A DNA stretch of 64,000 nucleotides from Chitinophaga pinensis. GTDB taxonomy: Bacteria > Bacteroidota > Bacteroidia > B-17B0 > Aurantibacillaceae. The stretch spans positions 1 to 64,000 of the forward strand of contig CAMAPT010000009.1 in assembly GCA_945860225.1 (NCBI GenBank), in the 5' to 3' direction. The notes under the pieces were generated by a model that searched no databases, was not told the DNA's origin, and was given only the letters and a program-made list of their open reading frames with translations. Of the stretch, positions 54,603-63,031 are shown piece by piece (position 1 is the stretch's first letter; the number at the start of each line of letters is the position of its first letter). The translations under genes were made by a program, and so were the position numbers.

Positions 54603-57440
54603 ATGCATTCAGATAAGCCAACTAAAAAGAAAAGCGTTCTTAAACAAATCCTGAAATGGTCAGGAATTTCAGTCTTATTGCTATTAATTGTATTAATAAT
54701 AGCTCCTTTTTTATTTAAAGATAAATTAATTCAACTTGTAAAAGAGGAAACCAATAAAAACTTAAATGCTAAAGTAGATTTTGGCGATTTTGATTTAACA
54801 TTATTCAGTTCGTTTCCAGATTTCAGATTCAAAATACAACATGTTAGCGTTATCAATGTCGAACCTTTTGCAGGAGACACACTGGCTTATATCAAAGAAC
54901 TATCGTTTGACATGAATATTAAAAGTGTTATTAATGGCGACCAATACCAAATCAACTCCTTAATTTTAGATGAGCCAGTTATAAATGGTATTGTATTGGC
55001 TGATGGTAAGGCAAATTGGGATATTGCCAAACCAAGTACAGACACCTTAGGTAGTGAACCGGTTGATACCGCCGCCACTAAATTTGCCTTAAAACTAAAA
55101 TCACTCGAAATTAAACATGCCAATATTCGTTATGACGACAAACAAAGCAATATGTCTTCCGTATTAAAAGACATGAATTATTCACTCAGTGGTGATTTTA
55201 CCCAAGATAATTTCCTATTAAGTAACTTATTAGAAATCGCTGAATTATCATATAACATGGATGGGATTGGTTATTTAACTAAAGCCAAAACTCGTTTCAA
55301 AGCCGATTTGGATATGGATATGCCCAACATGAAATTTACCTTTAAAGATAATGAACTCGACTTAAATGAACTCGGTTTCTCATTTGATGGGTCTGTCTCA
55401 ATGCCAAAAGAAGACATAGGCATGGATTTGAAATTTGCTGCAAAACAAACAGACTTTAAATCTATTTTATCATTAATTCCTAGCGTGTACGCCAAAGATT
55501 TTGCGGATGTTCAAACAAAAGGAAACCTGAAATTAAACGGATTTGCAAAAGGAACCATGCACACAAGCGTGGACGGAAAAAGTGATACTTACCCATCTTT
55601 TGAACTGAATTTAGGAATTGCAGATGCCATGTTTAAATATCCATCATTACCAAAATCAGTTAATAATATCAATATAGATGTACATATAGAAAACAAAAAA
55701 GACGATTTAGATGCTACTGTGGTTGATGTGAATAAATTTCACCTCGAAATGGCAGGCAACCCCATTAATATGTGGGCACATGTTAAAACACCTATTTCAG
55801 ATCCTGATGTAGCCGCCGAAATAAAAGGTATCATCAACCTTGCTTCGGTTAAAGAATTTGTTCCACTAGAAAAAGGGGATGAAATGAGTGGTATTGTAAA
55901 ATCAGACATAGCCATTGCCGGACGAATGAGTAGCCTTGACAAAGAAGCATACGATGAATTCAAAATGGCCGGTAGTTTAGAAATAGACAAAATGAATTAC
56001 AAAACAACTACTTTGCCTTATCAAGTATTGTTAAATACCATGAAATTAAACTTCACCAATCAATACGTTGAACTTGCCGCATTTGATGCCCTAATGGGAA
56101 AATCGGACATCAAAGCCAATGGAAAAATTGAAGATTTTATGCAATATGTTTTTAAAGATTCTTTATTGAAAGGAACCTTTAATATGCAATCAAATTATAT
56201 CGATTTAACAGAATTAATGAGCAGCCCTTCCACTTCAACCTCAGCCACTACGACAACTGCAGTTGCTGACACAACAGCTATGACGATTGTGGAAGTTCCT
56301 GGAAATTTGGATTTTAACCTAAATGCAAATTTTACAAAAATGCTTTATGATAACCTCACCATTGATAATATGGTAGGCAACATCGTTGTGCGCCAGCGCA
56401 AAGTAGATATGACAAACTTAAAATTGGGGATTTTAGGGGGTAATGTACTAATGAACGGGTATTACGAAACATCAAACCCTAAAAAACCAACGGTTGATTT
56501 AACTTTTAAGGTCGAAAATTTTGATATTCAAAAAACATTCAACACGTTTAATACCGTAAAAAAACTAGCCCCTATTGGACAATATGCCAAAGGAATGTTT
56601 ACTGCTACTCTTGAAAATTTTAAAGCAGAATTAGATTCCAAAATGGAACCGGTGTTATCCTCTCTTCGAGGTAACGGTGTCTTTAAAACCAGCAGTGTGT
56701 CCATTGGAGGATTCCCTGCATTTGTAAAATTAGGAGAAGCATTGAAAATTGAACAATTGAAAAACGTAACCCTTCAAAATGTAACAGCCGATTATGAATT
56801 TAAAGATGGTCGTGTAAATTTACGCAATCCAGTAAAAGTGAAAATGGATAAAGTATCCGCTGAAATTACCGGTTCAACAGGATTTGACCAAACCATTGAT
56901 TACAATTGGAAAATGGATATTCCGACTGAATTGTTTGGCGCACAAGCTAACAATATGGTAGCTGGTTTACTGGGTCAGGCAAGTTCTGCCATTGGCACAA
57001 CCGTCAGTATGCCTAAATCTGTAAAAGTTAATGTTGGTTTTGGAGGCACGGTGATGAAACCAACGGTTAAAACCGGAATGAAATCAGATGGCAAATCGGC
57101 TACCGAAGCAGTAAAAGAACAAGTTATCTCAGTAGTAAAAGACAAAGCGAATGAAGAAGCTCAAAAAATATTAGCAGATGCTCAAGCACAAGTAGAAAAA
57201 CTAAAAGCCGATGCTCAAATGGCATCAGATAAATTAAAAGCCGAAGGTTATGCTGCTGCAGACAAACAAGTAGAGGGAGTTAAAAATCCAATTGCAAAAA
57301 TTGCGGCTAAAAAAGCAGCTGAGTTAGCTAAAAAAGAAGTAGACAAAAAAGCACAAAAAATACTAGATGAAGCGGAAGTTCGTAGTCAAAAAATATTAGA
57401 AGACGCTAAAGCAAAAAGTGCAAAAACTACCGGTCACTAA
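54603..57440 (+). CDS. AsmA family protein
   Basis: A 945-aa envelope protein with a positively charged N-terminus and one transmembrane segment at about 17-37 (WSGISVLLLLIVLIIAPFLF), followed by the AsmA start DKLIQLVKEETNKNLNAKVDFGDFDL. The long middle is beta-rich, as in lipid-transport bridge proteins of the AsmA/TamB superfamily. The last 100 residues are an Ala/Lys/Glu coiled coil with heptad-like repeats (EEAQKILADAQAQVEKLKADAQ). Inner-to-outer membrane lipid transfer is inferred from the family. The 3' end overlaps the next gene by 23 bp. Confidence 0.85.
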   Translation: MHSDKPTKKKSVLKQILKWSGISVLLLLIVLIIAPFLFKDKLIQLVKEETNKNLNAKVDFGDFDLTLFSSFPDFRFKIQHVSVINVEPFAGDTLAYIKELSFDMNIKSVINGDQYQINSLILDEPVINGIVLADGKANWDIAKPSTDTLGSEPVDTAATKFALKLKSLEIKHANIRYDDKQSNMSSVLKDMNYSLSGDFTQDNFLLSNLLEIAELSYNMDGIGYLTKAKTRFKADLDMDMPNMKFTFKDNELDLNELGFSFDGSVSMPKEDIGMDLKFAAKQTDFKSILSLIPSVYAKDFADVQTKGNLKLNGFAKGTMHTSVDGKSDTYPSFELNLGIADAMFKYPSLPKSVNNINIDVHIENKKDDLDATVVDVNKFHLEMAGNPINMWAHVKTPISDPDVAAEIKGIINLASVKEFVPLEKGDEMSGIVKSDIAIAGRMSSLDKEAYDEFKMAGSLEIDKMNYKTTTLPYQVLLNTMKLNFTNQYVELAAFDALMGKSDIKANGKIEDFMQYVFKDSLLKGTFNMQSNYIDLTELMSSPSTSTSATTTTAVADTTAMTIVEVPGNLDFNLNANFTKMLYDNLTIDNMVGNIVVRQRKVDMTNLKLGILGGNVLMNGYYETSNPKKPTVDLTFKVENFDIQKTFNTFNTVKKLAPIGQYAKGMFTATLENFKAELDSKMEPVLSSLRGNGVFKTSSVSIGGFPAFVKLGEALKIEQLKNVTLQNVTADYEFKDGRVNLRNPVKVKMDKVSAEITGSTGFDQTIDYNWKMDIPTELFGAQANNMVAGLLGQASSAIGTTVSMPKSVKVNVGFGGTVMKPTVKTGMKSDGKSATEAVKEQVISVVKDKANEEAQKILADAQAQVEKLKADAQMASDKLKAEGYAAADKQVEGVKNPIAKIAAKKAAELAKKEVDKKAQKILDEAEVRSQKILEDAKAKSAKTTGH

Positions 57441-58062
57441 AGTCAAATTAAACTCTGTATTGAAAGCTTTTAGTATAATCGTTTGTTTATTAATTGGCAG
57501 TATTTGTTTGGCGCAAACAGATACTGCCAAATTTAACATCAAAGAAGAAATTGCTTACGATGGCAAACGCTACAGAGTCCATAATAGTTGGTTGTCGGTA
57601 GGGGCAGGAGCAGGCTACAACACCAAATGGCCAAAAGATGAAAAGAATTTGGGAGTTGATTTTAGCTTCTTCATCAAACAGTATTATTTCAGAGTAGGCG
57701 CTTTTTCGAGTGGCACCGAATTTACAACTAGCAATAATTATAGTTTTCATGCGTGTTATGGACTAAGAAAAGAAACAGAAACTTATAATTTATCAGGTTT
57801 TATTGGTCCTTCAAGTTCGTACTTCAGAAGACCTCTCTCTGATTCCATCACACATAATTTAAACACCGTGTATAACAACTTAGGATTACACGCTTGCCTC
57901 GAAGCCGTTTATAAATTAAAATATGATATTGGAATAGGTGGCCAACTATTTTGTGATTATAATCAGGTACAACTAATTTACGGCGTGAGATTAATTGCTT
58001 ATTTTTCGGGTGCTTATCGAGGAATTAAATATGGATACCGTGCCCCTGTCAAAAAAAAGTAA
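57418..58062 (+). CDS. exported hypothetical protein, probable outer-membrane barrel
   Basis: A 214-aa protein with a hydrophobic signal (SIIVCLLIGSICLAQ). The mature part alternates short strands with aromatic residues (FFIKQYYFRVGAFSS, YGLRKETETYNLSGFIG, LIAYFSGAYRGIKYGY), suggesting a small beta-barrel. There is no ATG near the N-terminus; GTG at 57418 or TTG at 57460 must serve, and GTG overlaps the AsmA stop by 23 bp. It also overlaps the next gene by 32 bp, so the three genes seem translationally coupled. Confidence 0.6.
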   Translation: MQKLPVTKVKLNSVLKAFSIIVCLLIGSICLAQTDTAKFNIKEEIAYDGKRYRVHNSWLSVGAGAGYNTKWPKDEKNLGVDFSFFIKQYYFRVGAFSSGTEFTTSNNYSFHACYGLRKETETYNLSGFIGPSSSYFRRPLSDSITHNLNTVYNNLGLHACLEAVYKLKYDIGIGGQLFCDYNQVQLIYGVRLIAYFSGAYRGIKYGYRAPVKKK

Positions 58063-59125
58063 ATTAAATGTCGATGTCGTTATTGTAGGACAAGGCATAG
58101 CGGGTTCAGTGCTTGCTTTATCTTTAACTCGCGCCGGTTACAACGTTTGCGTTATTGATCAACCCTCTCTTTCATTAAGCTCAAAAGTAGCAGCAGGCAT
58201 TTGGAATCCAATTGTGTTTAAACGACTAACCAAAAGTTGGCTTGCTGACGATTTGGTGCCAGAATTAATCCATTTTTACAGTCATTGGGAAAAAGAATTT
58301 CAAACGGCGCTTATACACCATCGCCATATTATTAAACCATTTTCGGAAGAGCATGAAAAAAGTTTTTGGCTTAAAAAAGCTAATGATACACTCACAAAAA
58401 ACCAATTTCTGGATTCAGTAACATATGAGAATCTACAAATAGATAATAACTATTTCGTTAAATCCTACTCAAAAGTATTACAGGCCGGGAATTTAGATGT
58501 CGTTAATTTCCTTGAAAACACAAAAACCTATTTATCAAATCATCACAATTACCTCAGTGAGGTATTTGATTTTTATGAATGTCACATTTCCTCTCAGGAA
58601 ATTAATTACAAATCAATTAGTGCTAAAACCATCATTTTTTGTGAGGGGCATTTAATTTCAAAAAATCCTTATTTCAACTGGATTCCGATGAAACCTGCCA
58701 AAGGTGAAACTTTAACCATACGAAGCGAAAACCTCAAACTCGAACAAGATATTTTTAATAAAGGTTTTTTTATCATGCCTTTAGGAAACAATCTGTATAA
58801 AGTTGGTGCAACCTACGAATGGAACGAACTCAATGACCTTGCCACCGAAAAAGGACGATTAGAACTCATTCAAAAACTAGAATCAATCATTCATTCGCCT
58901 TACCAAATTATATCTCATGATGCTGGCGTACGTCCTTCGGTCATCGATAGAAGACCTGTTATTGGGCATCACCCACATTATCAAAATGTTATGGTATTTA
59001 ATGGCTTAGGTACAAAAGCTGTGATGATAGCACCTTACTTTGCTAAAAAACTAGTAAATGCTATATCATACCAAGCCCCTATTGACTTAGAAGTAGACCC
59101 TTTGCGGTTTAAAAAATTGATGTAG
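58031..59125 (+). CDS. FAD-dependent oxidoreductase (DAO family)
   Basis: A 364-aa flavoenzyme starting at the ATG at 58031; the frame is open further upstream only inside the preceding gene. The Rossmann dinucleotide motif is VDVVIVGQGIAGSVLALSLTRAGYNVCVID. A C-terminal DAO-type segment reads DAGVRPSVIDRRPVIGHHP and VFNGLGTKAVMIAP. Members oxidise amines or D-amino acids; the substrate is unknown. The 32-bp overlap with the preceding barrel gene is odd partnering for a cytoplasmic enzyme. Confidence 0.85.
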   Translation: MDTVPLSKKSKLNVDVVIVGQGIAGSVLALSLTRAGYNVCVIDQPSLSLSSKVAAGIWNPIVFKRLTKSWLADDLVPELIHFYSHWEKEFQTALIHHRHIIKPFSEEHEKSFWLKKANDTLTKNQFLDSVTYENLQIDNNYFVKSYSKVLQAGNLDVVNFLENTKTYLSNHHNYLSEVFDFYECHISSQEINYKSISAKTIIFCEGHLISKNPYFNWIPMKPAKGETLTIRSENLKLEQDIFNKGFFIMPLGNNLYKVGATYEWNELNDLATEKGRLELIQKLESIIHSPYQIISHDAGVRPSVIDRRPVIGHHPHYQNVMVFNGLGTKAVMIAPYFAKKLVNAISYQAPIDLEVDPLRFKKLM

Positions 59126-59143
59126 TGTAACTACTACTAATAT

Positions 59144-60001
59144 TTATTCGAAGCCGAAAAATTTGTGCCACCATCTGCGCCCAGGCTCTTGAGAAATTCT
59201 ATAAGATTTCGTTTCTGTTTTGAGATGTTGTCTGTAATGATTAAATAATTCTTCAAGTCTATTATCCCATTTGCCAATTATAAAAGTAATATCGTCAAAT
59301 GGAACATCTCTTACTTTGTCAAAACGGTCATAGGAAAATTCAACTTCTGAAATAATCTCATGTCCTTTAATTTCTCCTGTAGATACAAACTGAGTTGTCC
59401 CATTGAAAGTTATTAAATTACCCGTATTTTTCTTTACCGTAAATGGGTAAAATGACATTCTAATTTCGTCGGCTAATGTACTTGCAAGCCTTAATTCGTG
59501 GGCAAGTGCAAGTTCGCTTGGTTTAATGTCGGCAATTTCGCTCAACAAAAGAACTTTTTTAAAGTAACGTTGGAATGGTGGCGCTTGTGAGAAATGGAAT
59601 AAGCATAAGTCGATTTGTTGTCCGCTATGAGTTTTAACTAAAGCGGGAAATTGAAGATTTTCCAGACACATCGAATATTGATCGGACGGAAGGCCTCCAA
59701 TGTGTTTAAGCATTTCAAATTGCTGGTCACTTGGCAATAAAATCTGCTTGTCCCATTTGTAAAATAATTCGAGTTGGTCTTTAGTTATAAATCTTGCAAT
59801 TATTTCATCAGGATCTATATACCAAAGGTCTCCAGTATCTTGTCGTCTGTGAATTTTACCAAAACTAATTTCTTCTTGATAGATCAACTGATCATAAATC
59901 GTTTTAATTTCTTTATTATTAATATCCTTCGAAGATTCAATATTGAACTCAATTATTTGTCCGGAAGGATAGTCTGTTGTGGATAAAAACATAATGCTCA
60001 T
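59144..60001 (-). CDS. hypothetical protein next to an attC-like core
   Basis: A 285-aa protein of no family I recognise. The start is best placed at ATG 60001 (MSIMFLSTTDYPSG), because the longer frame reads through a GTTAGGT core motif. The sequence is soluble, with strand-helix alternation, FHFSQAPPFQRYFKKVLLLSE in the middle and a basic aromatic C-terminus (RRWWHKFFGFE). It converges on the FAD-oxidoreductase gene with an 18-bp gap. Its isolation and the upstream GTTAGGT suggest it may have arrived as a cassette, but no second core is clear. Confidence 0.55.
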   Translation of the reverse strand: MSIMFLSTTDYPSGQIIEFNIESSKDINNKEIKTIYDQLIYQEEISFGKIHRRQDTGDLWYIDPDEIIARFITKDQLELFYKWDKQILLPSDQQFEMLKHIGGLPSDQYSMCLENLQFPALVKTHSGQQIDLCLFHFSQAPPFQRYFKKVLLLSEIADIKPSELALAHELRLASTLADEIRMSFYPFTVKKNTGNLITFNGTTQFVSTGEIKGHEIISEVEFSYDRFDKVRDVPFDDITFIIGKWDNRLEELFNHYRQHLKTETKSYRISQEPGRRWWHKFFGFE

Positions 60002-60363
60002 AATGTCGTAATAAATTACACCTAACGCCAACATACAAAAAACTCAACGATACCAATACTTGCTATTTACTATTAATGAAATAAAAATACGAATAATAAA
60101 CGATGCAAATCCTCACATAGTTTATTGAAAAATTGCCGTTGCAAACCGCAAAATAATTATTGAATCCCCATGACTTAATATAACATGGTGAATTTCGCTC
60201 AACACAAGCTTTAATCTAAGTATCGTTCCTCGACTTCCTTTAAGCCTTATATATTAGCAGTTAGAGGTCTTTATTTATGATTTCTGCATCACCCCAAGTT
60301 AACACCTCTTAAGGGAAACCTGAACCGTTAAAATATAAATATTCTGGATTTGGTCGAGGCCCA
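60002..60363. other. 362-bp non-coding stretch with a GTTAGGT core
   Basis: No credible protein frame is seen. On the minus strand TTGGCGTTAGGTG lies at about 60021-60033; GTTAGGT fits the attC core GTTRRRY. A short minus-strand frame ends RPNPEYLYFNGSGFP just after the HxlR stop codon and resembles the tail of a coding sequence, but I cannot assign it. Confidence 0.35.
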
Positions 60364-60714
60364 TCATTTCTTGTTTTTTGGCATATTTTCTAAAGCCCAC
60401 TTTGACATACTATCAATTATTGGAAGTAAAGTGCTTCCGTATGGTGTAATTTTATATTCAACCCTTGGAGGTATTTCCGGATAGATTATACGTTCAATTA
60501 TGCCATCTGTTTCTAATTCGCGCAACTGATTAGTTAGGGTTTGTTTGCTAATTTCTGTTATGTTTTTTAGTAAAAGGCTATAACGGTTTCTCTCTGTTCG
60601 TATCATATAAATAATACTTGGCTTCCATTTACCTCCTATTATATTCATAGTAAATCCTACGGGGCAGTTGCCTGGAACAAAATCTTTATTCTTTCTAACT
60701 TTAGTATTCGCCAT
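60364..60714 (-). CDS. HxlR family transcriptional regulator
   Basis: A 116-aa winged-helix regulator. The family signature is clear: CPVGFTMNIIGGKWKPSIIYMI near the N-terminus with the conserved Cys, then ISKQTLTNQLRELETDGIIERIIYPEIPPRVEYKITPYG. Members usually repress or activate adjacent redox or aldehyde-detoxifying genes. It is divergent from the old yellow enzyme remnant, whose control it probably once held. TAGACTA direct repeats before its start codon may be its operator. Confidence 0.92.
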   Translation of the reverse strand: MANTKVRKNKDFVPGNCPVGFTMNIIGGKWKPSIIYMIRTERNRYSLLLKNITEISKQTLTNQLRELETDGIIERIIYPEIPPRVEYKITPYGSTLLPIIDSMSKWALENMPKNKK

Positions 60715-60733
60715 TAGTCTAAAATTTTAGTCT
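60715..60733. promoter_or_regulatory. direct repeats before the HxlR start (possible operator)
   Basis: TAGTCTA occurs at 60715-60721 and again at 60727-60733, a 12-bp period, immediately upstream of the HxlR start codon. A related inverted TTTAGAC follows at about 60762-60768 next to a TACATTTG -7 element (60768-60775, minus strand). Autoregulation is inferred. Confidence 0.4.
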
Positions 60734-60811
60734 ATACACATAAATTTTGTATATCCTTATTATTTAGACAAATGTAATACATTTAACCACGTATTAATTT
60801 AATAAATAAAT

Positions 60812-60862
60812 AATGAAACTTTTAAAACCCATAAAAATAGGTAATCAAATATTAAAAAATAG
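60812..60862 (+). pseudogene. 5' remnant of an old yellow enzyme-type gene
   Basis: The ATG at 60812 opens MKLLKPIKIGNQILKN, the typical start of NADH:flavin oxidoreductases (OYE), which should continue RIVMAPMTR. Here the frame instead reads into unrelated sequence and stops at about 60890. HxlR is divergently placed, a common OYE partner. I read this as the left side of a deletion junction near 60860. Confidence 0.55.
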
Positions 60863-61090
60863 CAAGCGAGGCCTACTGATTTTGACTTAACTTCTTCTAA
60901 TAAAATAAATTCAATCGGTCACACTACAGGACTCATTATGTTAAACGTTACATCAAGAGAAGAAGCTGAAGAGTGGGCTTTTAAAGATCCTTTTCATATA
61001 AATGGCTTTCGAAGAAATGCTGTATATTCTATGAAAATCACTATGACCGATAATTCGCTACTTGAGCCGTTAAACCAATTGGTAAAATAA
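60863..61090 (+). pseudogene. 3' remnant of a YciI-like gene
   Basis: After a TAG at 60860-60862, an open frame without a proper start encodes about 75 residues, RPTDFDLTSSNKINSIG... then LIMLNVTSREEAEEWAFKDPFHINGF, which is the C-terminal half of YciI-like dimeric alpha/beta-barrel proteins. The first ATG (60938) lies inside the domain. It is joined directly to the OYE remnant, so a deletion removed most of the OYE gene and the front of this one. Confidence 0.55.
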
Positions 61091-61117
61091 TTTTATAAAA
61101 TTTAAACTTTTAAAGAC

Positions 61118-61390
61118 ATGAACAGAATATTAGTAATCTTAACAATTGATACAGAAAATTTACCCGAAAATTTTCAAGAAATCATAAAACATGAGCGTGA
61201 AGTAGTAGCTCAATGGAAAGAAGCCGGTTTTTTAGACCAATTATTTTTAAGACAAACCAAAAACGGTGCAGTCCTTATTTTTAAGAATATTGACGAAGAA
61301 CAAGTAAATCAATTAATGCCTACACTCCCACTTTATCAACTAAAAAAATCAATAGAAATATTTCCTCTAATTAAAGATAAGGAGTTTTAA
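61118..61390 (+). CDS. small dimeric alpha/beta-barrel (muconolactone isomerase-like) protein
   Basis: A 90-aa cytoplasmic protein with the ferredoxin-like pattern of muconolactone isomerase/YciI relatives (RILVILTIDTENLPENF, EREVVAQWKEAGFLDQLFLRQTKNGAVLIFKN, LPLYQLKKSIEIFPL). No catabolic gene is nearby, so muconolactone chemistry is unlikely to be the real activity. It is 27 bp after the YciI remnant and was likely part of the same HxlR-controlled cluster. Confidence 0.75.
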   Translation: MNRILVILTIDTENLPENFQEIIKHEREVVAQWKEAGFLDQLFLRQTKNGAVLIFKNIDEEQVNQLMPTLPLYQLKKSIEIFPLIKDKEF

Positions 61391-61447
61391 TTGCCAATAA
61401 ATAATGATATTATTAACGAGAAAACTTTCATTTTTTCTTGCTAAAAC

Positions 61448-61488
61448 CCTAATATAAAAACCCCTGAATCAGGCGTTTTTATATTAGG
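61448..61488. terminator. bidirectional intrinsic terminator
   Basis: CCTAATATAAAAAC (61448-61461) pairs perfectly with GTTTTTATATTAGG (61475-61488). After a C-C mismatch the inner CCTG/CAGG pair closes a 3-nt loop. It sits between the convergent YciI-like gene and the CDF transporter gene. Confidence 0.8.
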
Positions 61489-61572
61489 CTCCCTAAAATT
61501 TAGATGCAGCAGCTTTTTAAATGATTTTTTATCGATTAGAATTTTGCCTCTCTTGCACATCGCAAGAAAAGC

Positions 61573-62442
61573 TTAATTATTAGGCTCAATATGAATAAGT
61601 ACATGTCCCAACTCAGGATTATTCGCTCTTAATTGATTTTTCAACTTATGCGCCAAATCATGGCCTTCTCTTACAGAAATAGTGGCATCTACAATAGCGT
61701 GTAAATCTACATGAAATTTCATGCCTGCCTTTCGAATAAAACATTTTTCTGTACCAATAATGCCCTCCACTGTCAGCGAAACCCTGCGTATCTCTTCTTC
61801 AAGATCATCATATAAATGTTCATCCATAATTTCGCCTAGAGCAGGTCTAAAAATTAAATAACTATTGTAAAAAATAAAACCAGAGGCAAATAAGGCAGCC
61901 CAATCATCTGCTGTTTCATAACCTTTTCCAAAGAATAATGATACAGAAATCCCTATGAAAGCTGCTACAGATGTAATAGCATCACTTCTATGATGCCAGG
62001 CGTCAGCTTTTAAAGAAGAACTATTTGTTTCTTTAGCCTTTTTCATAACCAATCTAAACGAAATTTCTTTCCAAATAATCATCGGGGCAATAACAAAAAG
62101 TGTCCAGGTTTTAGGCAATTCATGCGGGGTTTGAATATTTTTGATGCTTTCGTATGCAATAATAGTTGCAGATGTTATAAGAAAACCAACCACTAAAAAT
62201 GTAATTAAAGGTTCTGCCCGACCATGCCCATATGGGTGGTTTTTATCTGCTGGTCTATTCGCATATTTTAATCCAAATAAAACCAATATGGAGGCAAATA
62301 TATCCGTAGTAGATTCAATAGAATCAGCAATTAATGCGTATGAATTGCCAAAAAATCCGCTAAATCCTTTTAGTAAGGCTAAACTTGCATTTCCTATAAT
62401 ACTAAAATAAGTCGCCTTTATTGCGGTTTGTTCATTCGTCAT
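61573..62442 (-). CDS. cation diffusion facilitator (CDF) family transporter
   Basis: A 289-aa inner-membrane metal/proton antiporter with six predicted helices. Metal-site motifs are ALIADSIESTTD (helix 2) and DAWHHRSDAITS (helix 5 HxxxD). The C-terminal cytoplasmic domain has the usual ferredoxin-like fold (RKAGMKFHVDLHAIVD, LGHVLIHIEP). Substrates are usually Zn, Fe or Co; not predictable here. A TCTTGC/GCAAGA hairpin (about 61551-61566) lies just past its stop codon. Confidence 0.93.
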   Translation of the reverse strand: MTNEQTAIKATYFSIIGNASLALLKGFSGFFGNSYALIADSIESTTDIFASILVLFGLKYANRPADKNHPYGHGRAEPLITFLVVGFLITSATIIAYESIKNIQTPHELPKTWTLFVIAPMIIWKEISFRLVMKKAKETNSSSLKADAWHHRSDAITSVAAFIGISVSLFFGKGYETADDWAALFASGFIFYNSYLIFRPALGEIMDEHLYDDLEEEIRRVSLTVEGIIGTEKCFIRKAGMKFHVDLHAIVDATISVREGHDLAHKLKNQLRANNPELGHVLIHIEPNN

Positions 62443-62702
62443 TTTAAAATGTTTTGCTCACTAATTGCAATTCTCTTTTTTTAAATATAAACATTCTAAT
62501 ATTATAAATTCCGATTTTAAGCATGAGCATTGTCTTTAGATGTATTCAAATCTTGATTTATAATAGGAACTTTAAAAAGAATGAAATATGCAACGTAATT
62601 AAGTCGACTGATATTCAACTTGTAACTATCATCACCATTTATTTAACATAGTGTTTGATTCAAGATTTTTTTCGAAATAAAAAAGATGAAATATAACCCA
62701 AA

Positions 62703-62740
62703 TAAAAGAGGCCACTCATTTTATGAAGTGACCTCTTTTA
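62703..62740 (-). terminator. intrinsic terminator after tRNA-Leu
   Basis: TAAAAGAGG (62703-62711) pairs with CCTCTTTTA (62732-62740), and inner CACT/AGTG extends the stem, with one wobble on the minus-strand RNA. It begins 9 bp beyond the tRNA 3' end. Confidence 0.8.
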
Positions 62741-62748
62741 TGTTTCCG

Positions 62749-62828
62749 TACGCACGAAGGGACTCGAACCCCCACCCTCACGGACCAGATCCTAAGTCTG
62801 GCGCGGCTACCAATTACGCCACGTGCGC
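62749..62828 (-). tRNA. tRNA-Leu (anticodon TAG)
   Basis: Minus-strand cloverleaf with a long variable arm, as for leucine. Acceptor GCGCACG pairs with CGTGCGT (closing pair G-U), anticodon stem CCAGA/TCTGG encloses CTTAGGA, giving anticodon TAG. T loop is TTCGAGT. No CCA is encoded. A promoter is found just upstream. Confidence 0.92.
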
Positions 62829-62840
62829 ATTTTAGGATTG

Positions 62841-62871
62841 CAAATATAATTAAGTTTATCAAAACAAACAA
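62841..62871 (-). promoter_or_regulatory. promoter for tRNA-Leu
   Basis: On the minus strand TTG (complement of 62869-62871), 20 nt, then TATATTTG (complement of 62841-62848) fits the Bacteroidota consensus. The -7 box ends 12 bp before the tRNA. Confidence 0.6.
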
Positions 62872-62959
62872 GTGTTCTTTTACATACCTGTCATTGTTTT
62901 TTTAAGCACATTACTTGTTATTGAAATGAAATTCGAAATTTTGTAGTATAAAACAAAGT

Positions 62960-62990
62960 TTTGAAAACATTGAGTTTAACCATAAATTTG
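62960..62990 (+). promoter_or_regulatory. promoter for the DUF3050 gene
   Basis: TTTG (62960-62963), a 19-nt spacer and TAAATTTG (62983-62990) match the Bacteroidota consensus exactly. The start codon is 41 bp further. Confidence 0.7.
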
Positions 62991-63031
62991 ATGCCTCTTA
63001 AAACGATTTATAAAAGTAAACTCAATATTAA

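Noticed and set aside
54887-55990. Several antisense frames inside the AsmA-family gene
   Set aside because: They mirror the codon pattern of the sense gene, lack domain features and have no upstream signals.
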